Position numbers and translations under genes: made by a program. From an uncultured Veillonella sp. (lineage in GTDB: Bacteria; Bacillota; Negativicutes; Veillonellales; Veillonellaceae): a DNA stretch of 11,614 nt. Under the pieces are notes generated by a model. It saw only the letters and a list, made by a program, of their open reading frames with translations. It searched no databases and had not been told where the DNA came from. Shown here in pieces: positions 1 to 8,383 of this stretch (position 1 is its first letter; the number at the start of each line of letters is the position of its first letter). The stretch is taken from the NCBI GenBank assembly GCA_937930265.1, contig CALGLI010000330.1, positions 1 to 11,614 of the forward strand. The letters are read 5' to 3'.

Positions 1-29
1 GTTGGTATGTAAAAAGGAGATTCTATGAC

Positions 30-1334
30 ATGATAAAGAAAATTGGACTATCAGGTTGGATCGGCATTGGACTCTTAGCCGGTGTCGTAGTGGGTGCCAT
101 AGCACCAGACTTTGCGAAACAGTTGAAGCCGTTAGGTGACGTATTTATTCGTATGATCAAAATGATTGTTGTGCCGTTGATTTTTAGCTCTCTCATTATG
201 GGGATTGCGGGCACTGGAGATTTCAAAAAATTAGGTCGTTTAGGCGGGAAAGCAATTTTATGGTTTGAAATAGCTACTACCTTGGCATTATTCATCGCTC
301 TCTTTGCCGTTAACATTGCGGAACCAGGGGTAGGAGTCAATTTGGCAGCCACAAGTGGTGCCACAGATATCGTTAACAAAGCGGCATCTAAACAAATGGA
401 CCATGTACAAATGTTGGTGAACATCATTCCTACGAATATCATAGATGCTATGGCCCGTGGGGATATGTTGCAAATTATTTTCTTCAGTTGCTTATTTGCC
501 ATTGCTGCAGCGAGCATGGGGAAAGAGGGAAAACAAATCGTCGACTTGTCGAAGAGCGTTACCCATATCATGTTCCAAGTGACACACTATGTGATGTATA
601 TTTCGCCAATCGGTATTTTCGGAGCTATTGCGTATACAGTAGGGGCGTTCGGTTTGGAAATGCTCATTCCGTTGTTAAAATTAGTCCTTACTTTATATGC
701 AGCCTTGATTGTATTCTTAGTGCTCGTTCTTGGTATGGCCTCTGCATTTACGAAGGTGAACTTATTTAAATTATTTTTTGCTTTGAAAGAACCAACTATC
801 TTGGCATTTACCACAGCCGCTTCAGAAGCAGCGTTGCCAATCGCTATGGAAAAGTTGAAAAAAGTGGGGATTCCGAACCATATCGTAAGTTTCGTATTGC
901 CATTAGGCTATACATTTAATTTAGATGGATCTACATTGTACTCTGCGTTGACAGTAGTCTTCATTGCGCAAGTATACGGAGTACCATTCCCATTAGAACA
1001 ACAAATCTTAATGATGATTACCTTGATGTTGTCTACGAAAGGGATTGCTGGTGTACCAGGGGGTTCCTTAATCGTCGTAGCCGCTACCAGCGCTGCCTTT
1101 GGTCTTCCTGTGGAAGGGTTGGCTCTTATTTTAGGGGTTGACCGTGTGTTAGACATGGGTCGTACCGTATGTAACCTATTGGGTAACTGTATTGCCGCCG
1201 CTCTAGTAGGTCGCTGGGAAAATGAAGTGTCCGCAGAAGACTTGACGAGATTGATCGACAATCCGTTGACTGATGAAGAAGTAGCAGCTATGGAACAAAA
1301 ACGTTTAGAAGATATGGCAGAAGCACACGCATAA
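30..1334 (+). CDS. Dicarboxylate/acidic amino acid:cation symporter (DAACS, GltP/GltT-like)
   Basis: A 434-residue inner-membrane secondary transporter that should import an acidic amino acid or C4-dicarboxylate with Na+ or H+. Hydrophobic segments fill residues 8-395. The family's core signatures are visible: an HP1-like tip (residues 261-270, ending EAALP), the TM7 motif NLDGS (297-301, usually NMDGT), the HP2 tip STKGIAGVPGG (335-345), and a TM8 block with D371, D375, R378, T379 and N382. In GltPh-type carriers the Arg of DMGRT binds the substrate side-chain carboxylate, which favours aspartate/glutamate over neutral amino acids. The tip of HP1 is TTAASEA instead of a serine run, and N386 lies where many glutamate carriers have a sodium-binding Asp. 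Length is normal. The C-terminus is a charged cytoplasmic tail of about 35 residues. The start at 30 is chosen because AGGAGA at 15-20 lies 9 nt upstream; an ATG at 25 opens only a two-codon frame. A terminator follows, so no downstream partner is implied. Family assignment is firm, substrate is inferred. Confidence 0.9.
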   Translation: MIKKIGLSGWIGIGLLAGVVVGAIAPDFAKQLKPLGDVFIRMIKMIVVPLIFSSLIMGIAGTGDFKKLGRLGGKAILWFEIATTLALFIALFAVNIAEPGVGVNLAATSGATDIVNKAASKQMDHVQMLVNIIPTNIIDAMARGDMLQIIFFSCLFAIAAASMGKEGKQIVDLSKSVTHIMFQVTHYVMYISPIGIFGAIAYTVGAFGLEMLIPLLKLVLTLYAALIVFLVLVLGMASAFTKVNLFKLFFALKEPTILAFTTAASEAALPIAMEKLKKVGIPNHIVSFVLPLGYTFNLDGSTLYSALTVVFIAQVYGVPFPLEQQILMMITLMLSTKGIAGVPGGSLIVVAATSAAFGLPVEGLALILGVDRVLDMGRTVCNLLGNCIAAALVGRWENEVSAEDLTRLIDNPLTDEEVAAMEQKRLEDMAEAHA

Positions 1335-1399
1335 TAGGTAATGAATCGCATGCATAACAGATAGCGGATGCCACGCACATAACACATATTGCTAGACAG

Positions 1400-1440
1400 A
1401 ACACCCTATGTCATCTCTAGGAGATGGGATTGGGTGTTTT
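1400..1440 (+). terminator. Intrinsic terminator after the DAACS symporter gene
   Basis: The outer arms AACACCC (1400-1406) and GGGTGTT (1432-1438) pair perfectly and enclose a second perfect stem, CATCTC (1412-1417) with GAGATG (1421-1426), around a TAG loop. The T-run starts at 1437. It lies 66 nt after the symporter stop and separates that gene from the fhs operon. Confidence 0.8.
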
Positions 1441-1522
1441 CTATGCATCTAGTACGGTAGAAAGACGCATTGCCATCTCTCCTAGATAGCATCGGGCGAT
1501 TACTATTACTGGTTATAGGAAA

Positions 1523-1536
1523 TGAAAGTACTTTCA
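1523..1536. promoter_or_regulatory. 14-bp perfect palindrome, candidate operator of the fhs operon
   Basis: TGAAAGTACTTTCA reads the same on both strands, lies 182 nt before the fhs start codon and downstream of the symporter terminator. Its symmetry suits a dimeric DNA-binding protein. It has no hairpin loop or T-run, so an operator is more likely than an RNA element. Which protein binds is unknown; the operon's own SARP-like regulator is a candidate, although such regulators usually bind direct repeats. Confidence 0.35.
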
Positions 1537-1676
1537 GTGTAATTATTAATAGACGAAATATAGGAAATCGTTGTATCATATTTCTAATAGACATTTTCTT
1601 TACTATGATGCTAGTGAAAAGTATGGATGGGAGTCCCCTTACAAGCGAGGTAATGAAAATCATAGTATAGAGTTTT

Positions 1677-1692
1677 TCGTACGAGTGTACGA
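1677..1692. promoter_or_regulatory. Inverted repeat just upstream of the fhs ribosome binding site
   Basis: TCGTAC (1677-1682) and GTACGA (1687-1692) are perfect complements separated by GAGT. The repeat ends about 12 nt before the GAAGGGAG Shine-Dalgarno of fhs. It could be an operator or a small mRNA hairpin near the translation start. No T-run follows, so it is not a terminator. Confidence 0.3.
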
Positions 1693-1717
1693 TAGTAAAT
1701 GCGAAGGGAGAGCGACT

Positions 1718-3388
1718 ATGTTAAGTGATATTGAAATTGCCCAACAGGCACAAATGGAACCTATTGTGGAAATTGCAAAACGATGCAATTTAGCAGAAGA
1801 TGAATTGGAATTGTATGGGAAATATAAAGCAAAAGTGTCTTTTGATGCGATGGAACGATTACAAGATAAGCCGAATGGTAAACTGGTACTAGTCACGGCT
1901 ATTACACCTACACCAGCAGGAGAAGGCAAATCTACTACTACTATTGGATTGACACAAGCCTTACAGCAAATTGGTGTGAATAGCATTGCTGTGCTCCGTG
2001 AACCATCATTAGGACCTGTATTCGGTGTCAAAGGTGGTGCTGCTGGTGGTGGTTATGCGCAGGTAGTACCAATGGAAGATATTAACCTTCACTTCACAGG
2101 AGATATGCATGCTATTACGGCGGCGAATAACTTATTATCTGCAATGATTGATAATCATATTTTCCAAGGTAATGCATTGCAAATTGATGTACGTCGCATT
2201 AGTTGGAAACGTGTATTAGATATGAATGACAGGGCGCTACGCAATGTGGTCATTGGTATGGGTGGTCCTATGAGTGGTGTACCACGGGAAGATCATTTCA
2301 TGATTACAGTAGCCTCTGAAATAATGGCTATTTTATGTTTAGCTCGTGATTTAGAAGATTTAAAAGCACGATTTGGTCGTATTGTAATTGGTACGAACCT
2401 ATCTGGAGATCCTGTATTTGTGCACCAATTAGGTTGTGAAGGCGCAATGGCGTTACTCATGAAAGATGCTATCAAACCGAACTTAGTACAAACCTTAGAA
2501 CATACACCAGTATTGATCCATGGTGGTCCATTTGCAAATATTGCTCATGGATGTAACTCGATCATTGCTACCAAATTAGGATTAAAATTAGGGGATGTAG
2601 TGATTACAGAAGCGGGATTTGGTGCAGATTTAGGAGCGGAAAAATTCCTTCACATCAAATGTCATTATGGGGATATCTTCCCAGATGCGGTAGTCATTGT
2701 AGCCACCATCCGAGCCTTAAAAATGCATGGAGGAGTGCCTAAATCAGAGTTGACCAAAGAAAATGTAAAAGCTCTAGAACGGGGCTTTGTGAACTTAGGG
2801 AAACAGATTGCCAATATGAGAGCCTTTGGGCTACCAGTATTGGTGAGCATCAATAAATTTGCTACCGATACACCAGCTGAAATTGATGCGTTATTACAAT
2901 TATGCGATCATTACGGTGTAGATGTAAGCCTTAATGAATGTTGGGAAAAAGGTGGAGCCGGCGGTATTGATATGGCAAAACAAGTGATGGGGATGCTTGA
3001 AGGAACAGATATCAAGCCAACTGCTTTATACGATGTGAAAGATAGTATTCCTAACAAGTTAACGGCTATTGTAAAAGAAATTTATGGCGGCAATGGTGTA
3101 ACATTTACTAGTGCAGCGAAAAAACAAATTGCGCAATTGGAAGAATGGGGATTGGCAGACTTACCAGTATGTGTGGCAAAAACACAATACTCCTTAAGTG
3201 ATAATCCAGAACTATTAGGAGCTCCTACAGATTTTACGATTACTGTACAAGATGTTCGTATCGCCAATGGTGCAGGGTTTATTGTGTGTCAAACAAGCAA
3301 TATTATGGTTATGCCAGGATTGCCGAAACAACCAGCTGCACTTGGTATGGATGTAACGGCAGAGGGGACTATTAAAGGATTATTTTAG
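1718..3388 (+). CDS. fhs: Formate-tetrahydrofolate ligase
   Basis: This cytoplasmic enzyme uses ATP to join formate to tetrahydrofolate, giving 10-formyl-THF for purine synthesis, initiator-tRNA formylation and the folate one-carbon pool. At 556 residues it has the family's normal length. It carries the ATP-binding loop PTPAGEGKST (residues 64-73), the conserved block EPSLGPVFGVKGGAAGGG (95-112) and DINLHFTGD (121-129). The reading frame stays open upstream to 1571, but the start at 1718 is preferred: GAAGGGAG (1703-1710) sits 7 nt before the ATG and translation from there gives the usual N-terminus, while the 49 upstream codons look non-coding. It is the first gene of a close group of four, with the cyclohydrolase-like gene only 8 nt downstream. 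Identity is firm. Confidence 0.97.
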   Translation: MLSDIEIAQQAQMEPIVEIAKRCNLAEDELELYGKYKAKVSFDAMERLQDKPNGKLVLVTAITPTPAGEGKSTTTIGLTQALQQIGVNSIAVLREPSLGPVFGVKGGAAGGGYAQVVPMEDINLHFTGDMHAITAANNLLSAMIDNHIFQGNALQIDVRRISWKRVLDMNDRALRNVVIGMGGPMSGVPREDHFMITVASEIMAILCLARDLEDLKARFGRIVIGTNLSGDPVFVHQLGCEGAMALLMKDAIKPNLVQTLEHTPVLIHGGPFANIAHGCNSIIATKLGLKLGDVVITEAGFGADLGAEKFLHIKCHYGDIFPDAVVIVATIRALKMHGGVPKSELTKENVKALERGFVNLGKQIANMRAFGLPVLVSINKFATDTPAEIDALLQLCDHYGVDVSLNECWEKGGAGGIDMAKQVMGMLEGTDIKPTALYDVKDSIPNKLTAIVKEIYGGNGVTFTSAAKKQIAQLEEWGLADLPVCVAKTQYSLSDNPELLGAPTDFTITVQDVRIANGAGFIVCQTSNIMVMPGLPKQPAALGMDVTAEGTIKGLF

Positions 3389-3396
3389 GAGGAACG

Positions 3397-4017
3397 ATGG
3401 AATTACATAACGCATCTGTATTAGAGTTTATTCGTGACCTTGGGTCTAGTGCGCCAGCCCCAGGAGGTGGCAGTGTAGCGGCTATGAATGGGGCCACCGC
3501 AGCAGCTCTCATCGAGATGGTAGCAAACTTGACCATTGGAAGTGCAAAATATGAAGCTGTACACGAAGAAATGAAATCGATTCAACAGAAAATGTGTGAA
3601 GTGAAAGAAGAATTTGTATACTATATCAATAAAGATAGTGAAGCATTTATGGAATTGATGGCATCCTATAAATTGCCGAAGGAAACTGAGGAAGAAAAAG
3701 CATTTCGGAAGGCGGAAATTGAACGCACTACACAACAAGCAGCTCTAGTGCCCTATGAGATTGGTAAATTGGCATATACTTTATTACCCTTGGCGGAAAC
3801 AGTCATTGTAAAAGGAAATACGAATGCTGTTACAGACGGTATGATTGCTGTCATCAATGTGAGAGCTGCTGTAAAAAGTGCTTTTTTAAATGTGAAAATC
3901 AATTTAGGAACGATACAAGATGCAGAGTTTGTGAAACAATTGGCAGATAGCATGGAAGAGATAGAAGCTGTGTTAGATGCAGAGGAACAACGATTGTTAG
4001 GTCTTGCTAAGGTATAA
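3397..4017 (+). CDS. fchA: Cyclodeaminase/cyclohydrolase family protein (FchA-like)
   Basis: A 206-residue, mainly helical cytoplasmic protein of the family that includes clostridial methenyl-THF cyclohydrolase FchA and the cyclodeaminase domain of FTCD. The family hallmark PAPGGGSVAA is at residues 20-29, followed by an alanine-rich helix ending in MVANLT. NAVTDG in the second half, followed by a conserved helix ending NVKINL, matches the usual NxxSD...NVxIN pattern. It should interconvert 10-formyl-THF and 5,10-methenyl-THF, or deaminate 5-formimino-THF; the sequence alone does not decide. Its RBS AGGAGG (3387-3392) overlaps the fhs stop codon, so the two are almost certainly co-translated and act on the same folate pool. 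The family is firm; the gene symbol is given for the clostridial-type function and is less sure. Confidence 0.85.
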   Translation: MELHNASVLEFIRDLGSSAPAPGGGSVAAMNGATAAALIEMVANLTIGSAKYEAVHEEMKSIQQKMCEVKEEFVYYINKDSEAFMELMASYKLPKETEEEKAFRKAEIERTTQQAALVPYEIGKLAYTLLPLAETVIVKGNTNAVTDGMIAVINVRAAVKSAFLNVKINLGTIQDAEFVKQLADSMEEIEAVLDAEEQRLLGLAKV

Positions 4018-4047
4018 GACCTATCATAATGGAATGAAGGAAATCAT

Positions 4048-7000
4048 ATGGGGATAGAGATTCACTTATTAGGGACACCACGGATACAAGTAGATGGGAA
4101 AGATATCTTTTTTACCTATGGAAAAGTACAAGCACTCATTTATTATATGGTGGTAAAAGGAGTAGCCCTCCGAGATGAAATCAGTGGTTTATTGTGGCCG
4201 GAAAAATCAGAGGTCAACGCCAGAAAAAACTTAAGAAACGCCATTTATGAGGCAAAAAAACTATTGGGGGCAGATGTATTTGTATCACCGAGAAATGCGG
4301 TATTACAATGGAACCCAACGGCTCATATCTATGTGGATGTTCACCAATTTCAAAGAAATCCTAAGCAATACATAGATATTTATAAAGGGGAGTTTTTGCA
4401 AGGCTTTTATGTAAAAGATGCAGAGGCTTATGAAGATTGGTATTTAGGGGAACGAAGTCGCCTTAAATCTATGTATATGAATGCAGTCTACGATTTAGTA
4501 GATACAGGAATTGAGGAGAAAAATATTACTTGTATTGAGCGATATATTCCTGTTCTATTATCTTATGATCCCTATAACGAAGAACGGTTTAGTGCGATTT
4601 TGGAACTTCTTATGAGCCAAGGTTTCACGACCATGGGGAAACAATTATACCATCAACTGCAATGTATTTATGCAGATGATTTAGATGAAAGTGTACCTGA
4701 CTCTCTTCGGGAAGCGATGCATTTACCTAAAGTGCAAAAGGAAGAGGCAGTGTCCTTTGTAGAACATACGATGCTGAAAGGTCGTGATGCAGAAGCAGGA
4801 GAGGTGCAGAAATATTTGTACCACTTTGAAGACACCCCGTTAGCTTTGCGTATCACAGGAGACACTGGAAGCGGTAAAACGAGCCTCGTAGAATATATAC
4901 GAGATAAAGTGGAGTCCTATCGATGTGTATTAGATAGCCAATGTTATGAAGAGGAACAAGGCTTGCTATTGCATGCGTGGATTCCTATTGTGGGAAAGGT
5001 GCTTGAAGAAATCGAATTACAAGGTCTGGAAAATATCGAATTACGGCGTATTTATGAAATCTTTCCACAGTTAGATCGACGTATGGCTCGAGACTTGGGC
5101 TTTTTAGAAGTAACGGAAGAATTGCCTTTTAATGTAGTGTACCAAGCAGTATCAAATTTGCTAGAACAGGTGTCAGAAGAAATTCCTTTTACATTAATCT
5201 TTGAAGATGTGCAATGGATGGACTCTTTAAGTTTTTCTTTATTGAGTTTATTGCTCTTACATCATAGTTCTGAACGACTTATGATCATTGTTACTGACGT
5301 AGAGGAAGTAAAAGGTATGCATCAACGAACATTGCAAAGTTTAGAACAGCAGAAAGTCTTGCAAAGCATTTCCTTATTGCCATTGTCAGATGAACGGATG
5401 CGTGCCTTTATTCTCGACCGAGAGCCTACTTTGCAGGATACAGATATAGTGAATCAATTGGTGGAAGTCAGTCGAGGCAATCTGTTAGTACTTATAGAAA
5501 GTATGCAATTGTGGAAAGAATATGGTTCCATTTATGGGCTGACCAAAGATATGGAACTGCTCTATAGCAAGAAATGTGATACGTTAGCTGAAGAAGAACG
5601 AAAATTGGTGGAGTTTATCAGTTTGTTCTATAATGAAGCGCCATTGGGGATGATTGAACAATATATGGGCTTGGATAAACTGCGTCTATTACAAACTTTA
5701 GAGGAGTTGGAAAGAAAAGGGTTCATTGATTACCGTACACAGCATGGTGAAGTGCAATATAGTTTAAAGCAATTCAAGTGCAAAGAGTATTTGGGCGATC
5801 AAATGGCTATCGATCGCCGTCAAATTTTGCATGCCTATTTGGGGGAAGCCTGGGAAAAGCGATTGACTCACTCCAAGGAAGATATGATTCGGTATAAACA
5901 ACTGGAATTTCATTTCCGTGAAGCAGGACAATACCAAAAGGCTGTTATGTATAAGTTGAAATCATTTATGCATTATTTAAACTTTAATAAAGATGCCTCT
6001 CCAGAACTTGGGGTAGGGGAATTATCCTCTGTCTATGCAGGGTATTTTATGGGAGAGGTGACGGGTAAAGCTTTACAGGAAATAGAAGACGAGTTAGCTC
6101 ATGTGTACACATTGTATGGGAATGTACCAGAGGTGCGTGCCTTAGAACTGCCTTACCTATACGGAGCAGGTAAATACTATATGAGTATCGGTGATAAGGA
6201 GCGAGGTTTACAATACTTTCAAGAATTATTAGAAGAAAGTACGGAGCAAGAAGCATCGAATTATAAGTTGAAAGCCTACAAAGAGCTTATCTATTACCAT
6301 TTGCAAAGGCGTCATGTTCTAGAGATTCATCAATATACCACAAAGGCTCTTGCCTTGGCGGAGCAGTACCATTTCAAAAAGGAGATTGGGGTTATATTAA
6401 GACTGAAAGCGTTGGCTTTCATTATGGAAGGTCAGCCAGAACAGGCAATTCCCCTCCTAGAGGAATCCATACGATTATTCTCGGTAACCCAAACTGTGGC
6501 TCGCAGATATGCTATTAATATCGCGGCGGCCTATAACTACTTAGGAGATATTGAAAAAAGTCGGTCTCGTCTGGAGATGGCATTAGAGATGTATCAAAAA
6601 GCACTGAACTATTGTGATCAAACAGAACTATATAGTTCATGGATTGTATTTGCCACCAATGCAGGTATGACAGCTTTTGCATTGCAAGAATATGAATTAG
6701 CATCCACCTATTTTCAAAATTCCTATGAATTATGCTTGCAATATACCATAAGTCGACGGAGGCCGACCATTGAGGCATACCTTGGGTTGTTAGCCCGAAT
6801 TAAAGGGGATACACATACAGCTGTGACCTATTTGGAATCTGCCCAATCTCATGGTGTAGTAGAGCAACACGGACAAGAAGTGGGTCGTGTACATTGGGCT
6901 ATTTGTTTCCTTAAAAACGAGTATCCTGGTGCAGAGGTGGAGCAAGCTTTTTCTGAAAGTTTGGACACCTATGGTACAATAGCATTGCAACAATTAGATG

Positions 7001-7056
7001 GCTATGGAGATGTGTGGGAGCGGACGTACCTTGAGCAGTTGCTCCAATTCGAGTAA
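4048..7056 (+). CDS. SARP/AfsR-like regulator with BTAD, P-loop ATPase and TPR domains
   Basis: A 1002-residue cytoplasmic protein that looks like a large transcriptional regulator. Residues about 1-95 resemble the OmpR-type winged helix of SARP activators (an LLGTPRI opening, then the ALIYYMV helix and the LLWPE segment). Residues about 96-235 match the all-helical bacterial transcriptional activator domain. A P-loop ATPase module follows with Walker A GDTGSGKTS (271-279), Walker B LIFED (383-387) leading into VQWMD, and the SRGN motif (475-478) typical of AAA_16/STAND proteins. Residues about 700-980 are helical repeats of TPR type, a likely sensor or partner-binding surface. There is no C-terminal LuxR helix-turn-helix, so it is AfsR-like, not LAL-like. 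It lies 30 nt after fchA (RBS GAAGGA) and 22 nt before the transporter gene, suggesting that it controls this operon or senses a linked metabolite. Target and ligand are unknown. Confidence 0.85.
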   Translation: MGIEIHLLGTPRIQVDGKDIFFTYGKVQALIYYMVVKGVALRDEISGLLWPEKSEVNARKNLRNAIYEAKKLLGADVFVSPRNAVLQWNPTAHIYVDVHQFQRNPKQYIDIYKGEFLQGFYVKDAEAYEDWYLGERSRLKSMYMNAVYDLVDTGIEEKNITCIERYIPVLLSYDPYNEERFSAILELLMSQGFTTMGKQLYHQLQCIYADDLDESVPDSLREAMHLPKVQKEEAVSFVEHTMLKGRDAEAGEVQKYLYHFEDTPLALRITGDTGSGKTSLVEYIRDKVESYRCVLDSQCYEEEQGLLLHAWIPIVGKVLEEIELQGLENIELRRIYEIFPQLDRRMARDLGFLEVTEELPFNVVYQAVSNLLEQVSEEIPFTLIFEDVQWMDSLSFSLLSLLLLHHSSERLMIIVTDVEEVKGMHQRTLQSLEQQKVLQSISLLPLSDERMRAFILDREPTLQDTDIVNQLVEVSRGNLLVLIESMQLWKEYGSIYGLTKDMELLYSKKCDTLAEEERKLVEFISLFYNEAPLGMIEQYMGLDKLRLLQTLEELERKGFIDYRTQHGEVQYSLKQFKCKEYLGDQMAIDRRQILHAYLGEAWEKRLTHSKEDMIRYKQLEFHFREAGQYQKAVMYKLKSFMHYLNFNKDASPELGVGELSSVYAGYFMGEVTGKALQEIEDELAHVYTLYGNVPEVRALELPYLYGAGKYYMSIGDKERGLQYFQELLEESTEQEASNYKLKAYKELIYYHLQRRHVLEIHQYTTKALALAEQYHFKKEIGVILRLKALAFIMEGQPEQAIPLLEESIRLFSVTQTVARRYAINIAAAYNYLGDIEKSRSRLEMALEMYQKALNYCDQTELYSSWIVFATNAGMTAFALQEYELASTYFQNSYELCLQYTISRRRPTIEAYLGLLARIKGDTHTAVTYLESAQSHGVVEQHGQEVGRVHWAICFLKNEYPGAEVEQAFSESLDTYGTIALQQLDGYGDVWERTYLEQLLQFE

Positions 7057-7078
7057 GTACAAAAGAAGGAGATCCTAA

Positions 7079-8380
7079 ATGGATATAGTGTTAAACCCCA
7101 TAGTGTTATCAGTCATCGCAATGTCGATTCTGTGTTTGCTGCGATGTAACGTGTTATTATCGGTTATCGTAGCTTCCTTGGTAGCAGGCCTAGCAGGGGG
7201 CATGACGGTAACTACTACCATCGAATCCTTAATCGGGGGTATGGGTGGTAACTCAGAGACTGCATTTAGTTATATTTTATTGGGCGCCTTAGCCATTGTC
7301 ATTGGTCGATCTGGGCTAGCTACAGTAGTCACTAAAAAGATTACGAATATTGTAGGTACAAAAAAAGTGGCATTTACATTGCTCATCGCCTTTGTATCCT
7401 GTTTTTCACAAAACTTAATTCCTGTACACATTGCTTTTATTCCTATTTTGATTCCCCCTTTATTAGTGGTTATGAATCGCATGAAATTAGACCGTCGGGC
7501 TGTGGCTTGTGCCTTAACATTTGGGCTGAAAGCACCCTATGTATCCTTGCCAGTTGGCTTTGGTTTGCTATTTATGACCATTATAAAAGATCAAATGGTA
7601 GCAAACGGTGTGAATGTATCGATTTCCGATATAGCTTCTGTCATGTGGATTGGTGGCGTATCCATGGTGGTAGGATTATTGCTTGCTATTGTGTACTATA
7701 GTCGAAACCGCGACTATGAAGATATTGCAGTGGTGCAAGAAGAATCTACAGATTATACAACTCGTATGACGGCAGATTGTTGGAAAGGATTAGCAGGAGC
7801 AGCGGTAGCCTTTGTAGCACAACTGTATTTTAAATCGTTACCTATTGGAGCATTAGCAGGGCTAGCTGTATTCTTTGCTACAGGTCTCATCAAATGGTCT
7901 AAAATGGATGAAGATGTGGATGGTGGTATCCGCATGATGGGGACTATTGCCTTTGTGATGTTAATTGCAGCAGGCTATGCGAATGTATTACGAGAAACGA
8001 ACTCTGTGGAACATTTAGTATCAGCCACTGTGTCTATAATTGACTCCAAATTAGTAGGAGCTATCGTGATGCTTATTGTAGGATTACTGGTTACTATGGG
8101 TATCGGTACTTCCTTTGGTACAATTCCGGTCATTGCATCCATTTACATTCCTATGGGATTGCATTTAGGCTTTTCTGTGCCAGCTATTATTTTGCTAATC
8201 GGTATTGCAGCTGCTTTAGGAGATGCAGGCTCCCCTGCATCGGATTCTACATTAGGACCTACATCGGGGCTAAATGCAGATGGTCAACATAATCATATAT
8301 GGGACACCTGTGTGCCAACATTTATCTTCTATGACATTACCTTAATCGTAGGTGGTATAGTGGGGGCGTTGGTGTTATAA
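7079..8380 (+). CDS. YuiF/HI0325-type transporter of the NhaC-like antiporter superfamily
   Basis: A 433-residue integral membrane protein with roughly ten or more hydrophobic segments. The most diagnostic part is the C-terminal block at 381-415, which starts GDAGSPASDSTLGPTSGLNA and continues with QHNHIWDTCVPTF; I recall this block from Bacillus YuiF and Haemophilus HI0325, usually labelled Na+/H+ antiporter family. A central hydrophilic loop (about 208-235) separates two halves, with glycine-rich re-entrant-like stretches near 340-349. YuiF-like proteins have been proposed as amino-acid, possibly histidine, transporters from regulon studies; this is from memory and is not shown by this sequence. 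AGAAGGAG lies 7 nt before the start. As last gene of the fhs operon, a solute transporter for a substrate feeding one-carbon metabolism is as likely as ion homeostasis. Confidence 0.8.
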   Translation: MDIVLNPIVLSVIAMSILCLLRCNVLLSVIVASLVAGLAGGMTVTTTIESLIGGMGGNSETAFSYILLGALAIVIGRSGLATVVTKKITNIVGTKKVAFTLLIAFVSCFSQNLIPVHIAFIPILIPPLLVVMNRMKLDRRAVACALTFGLKAPYVSLPVGFGLLFMTIIKDQMVANGVNVSISDIASVMWIGGVSMVVGLLLAIVYYSRNRDYEDIAVVQEESTDYTTRMTADCWKGLAGAAVAFVAQLYFKSLPIGALAGLAVFFATGLIKWSKMDEDVDGGIRMMGTIAFVMLIAAGYANVLRETNSVEHLVSATVSIIDSKLVGAIVMLIVGLLVTMGIGTSFGTIPVIASIYIPMGLHLGFSVPAIILLIGIAAALGDAGSPASDSTLGPTSGLNADGQHNHIWDTCVPTFIFYDITLIVGGIVGALVL

Positions 8381-8383
8381 AGT

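Larger units (their letters stand above)
1441..1717 (+). other. Gene-free region upstream of fhs (probable operon promoter/leader)
   Basis: These 277 nt are AT-rich and hold no convincing gene; the reading frame that runs into fhs from 1571 lacks a ribosome binding site. I could not find a near-consensus -35/-10 pair. A TATGAT at 1603-1608 has only a poor -35 partner. Repeated words are present: TATAGGAAAT occurs at 1514-1523 and 1559-1568, and TAATAGAC shortly before and after the second copy. Two inverted repeats are listed separately. I saw no match to the tetrahydrofolate riboswitch as I remember its consensus. Confidence 0.5.

Noticed and set aside
23..571. A 182-codon minus-strand frame opposite the symporter gene.
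   Set aside because: It mirrors codon structure of a clear plus-strand transporter gene, has no RBS or known domain, and is a shadow frame; the same holds for the other antisense frames across coding genes.
1400..1440. A palindromic nested hairpin that could be an IS inverted repeat or attenuator.
   Set aside because: Position directly after a gene, perfect stems and T-run fit an ordinary intrinsic terminator; no target-site duplication or transposase is near.
1416..1485. CTAGGAGATGG of the symporter terminator is nearly the reverse complement of CCATCTCTCCTAG at 1473-1485, suggesting a long-range switch.
   Set aside because: The match carries a 2-nt bulge, it follows an already complete terminator, and no gene lies just downstream for it to control.
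1571..1717. A 49-codon N-terminal extension of Fhs in the same open frame.
   Set aside because: No RBS before 1571, composition like non-coding DNA, and the start at 1718 gives the family's normal length with a good RBS.
1441..1717. A tetrahydrofolate riboswitch before fhs.
   Set aside because: The leader is expected real estate for one, but I could not find the conserved core or pseudoknot elements that I remember for that class.
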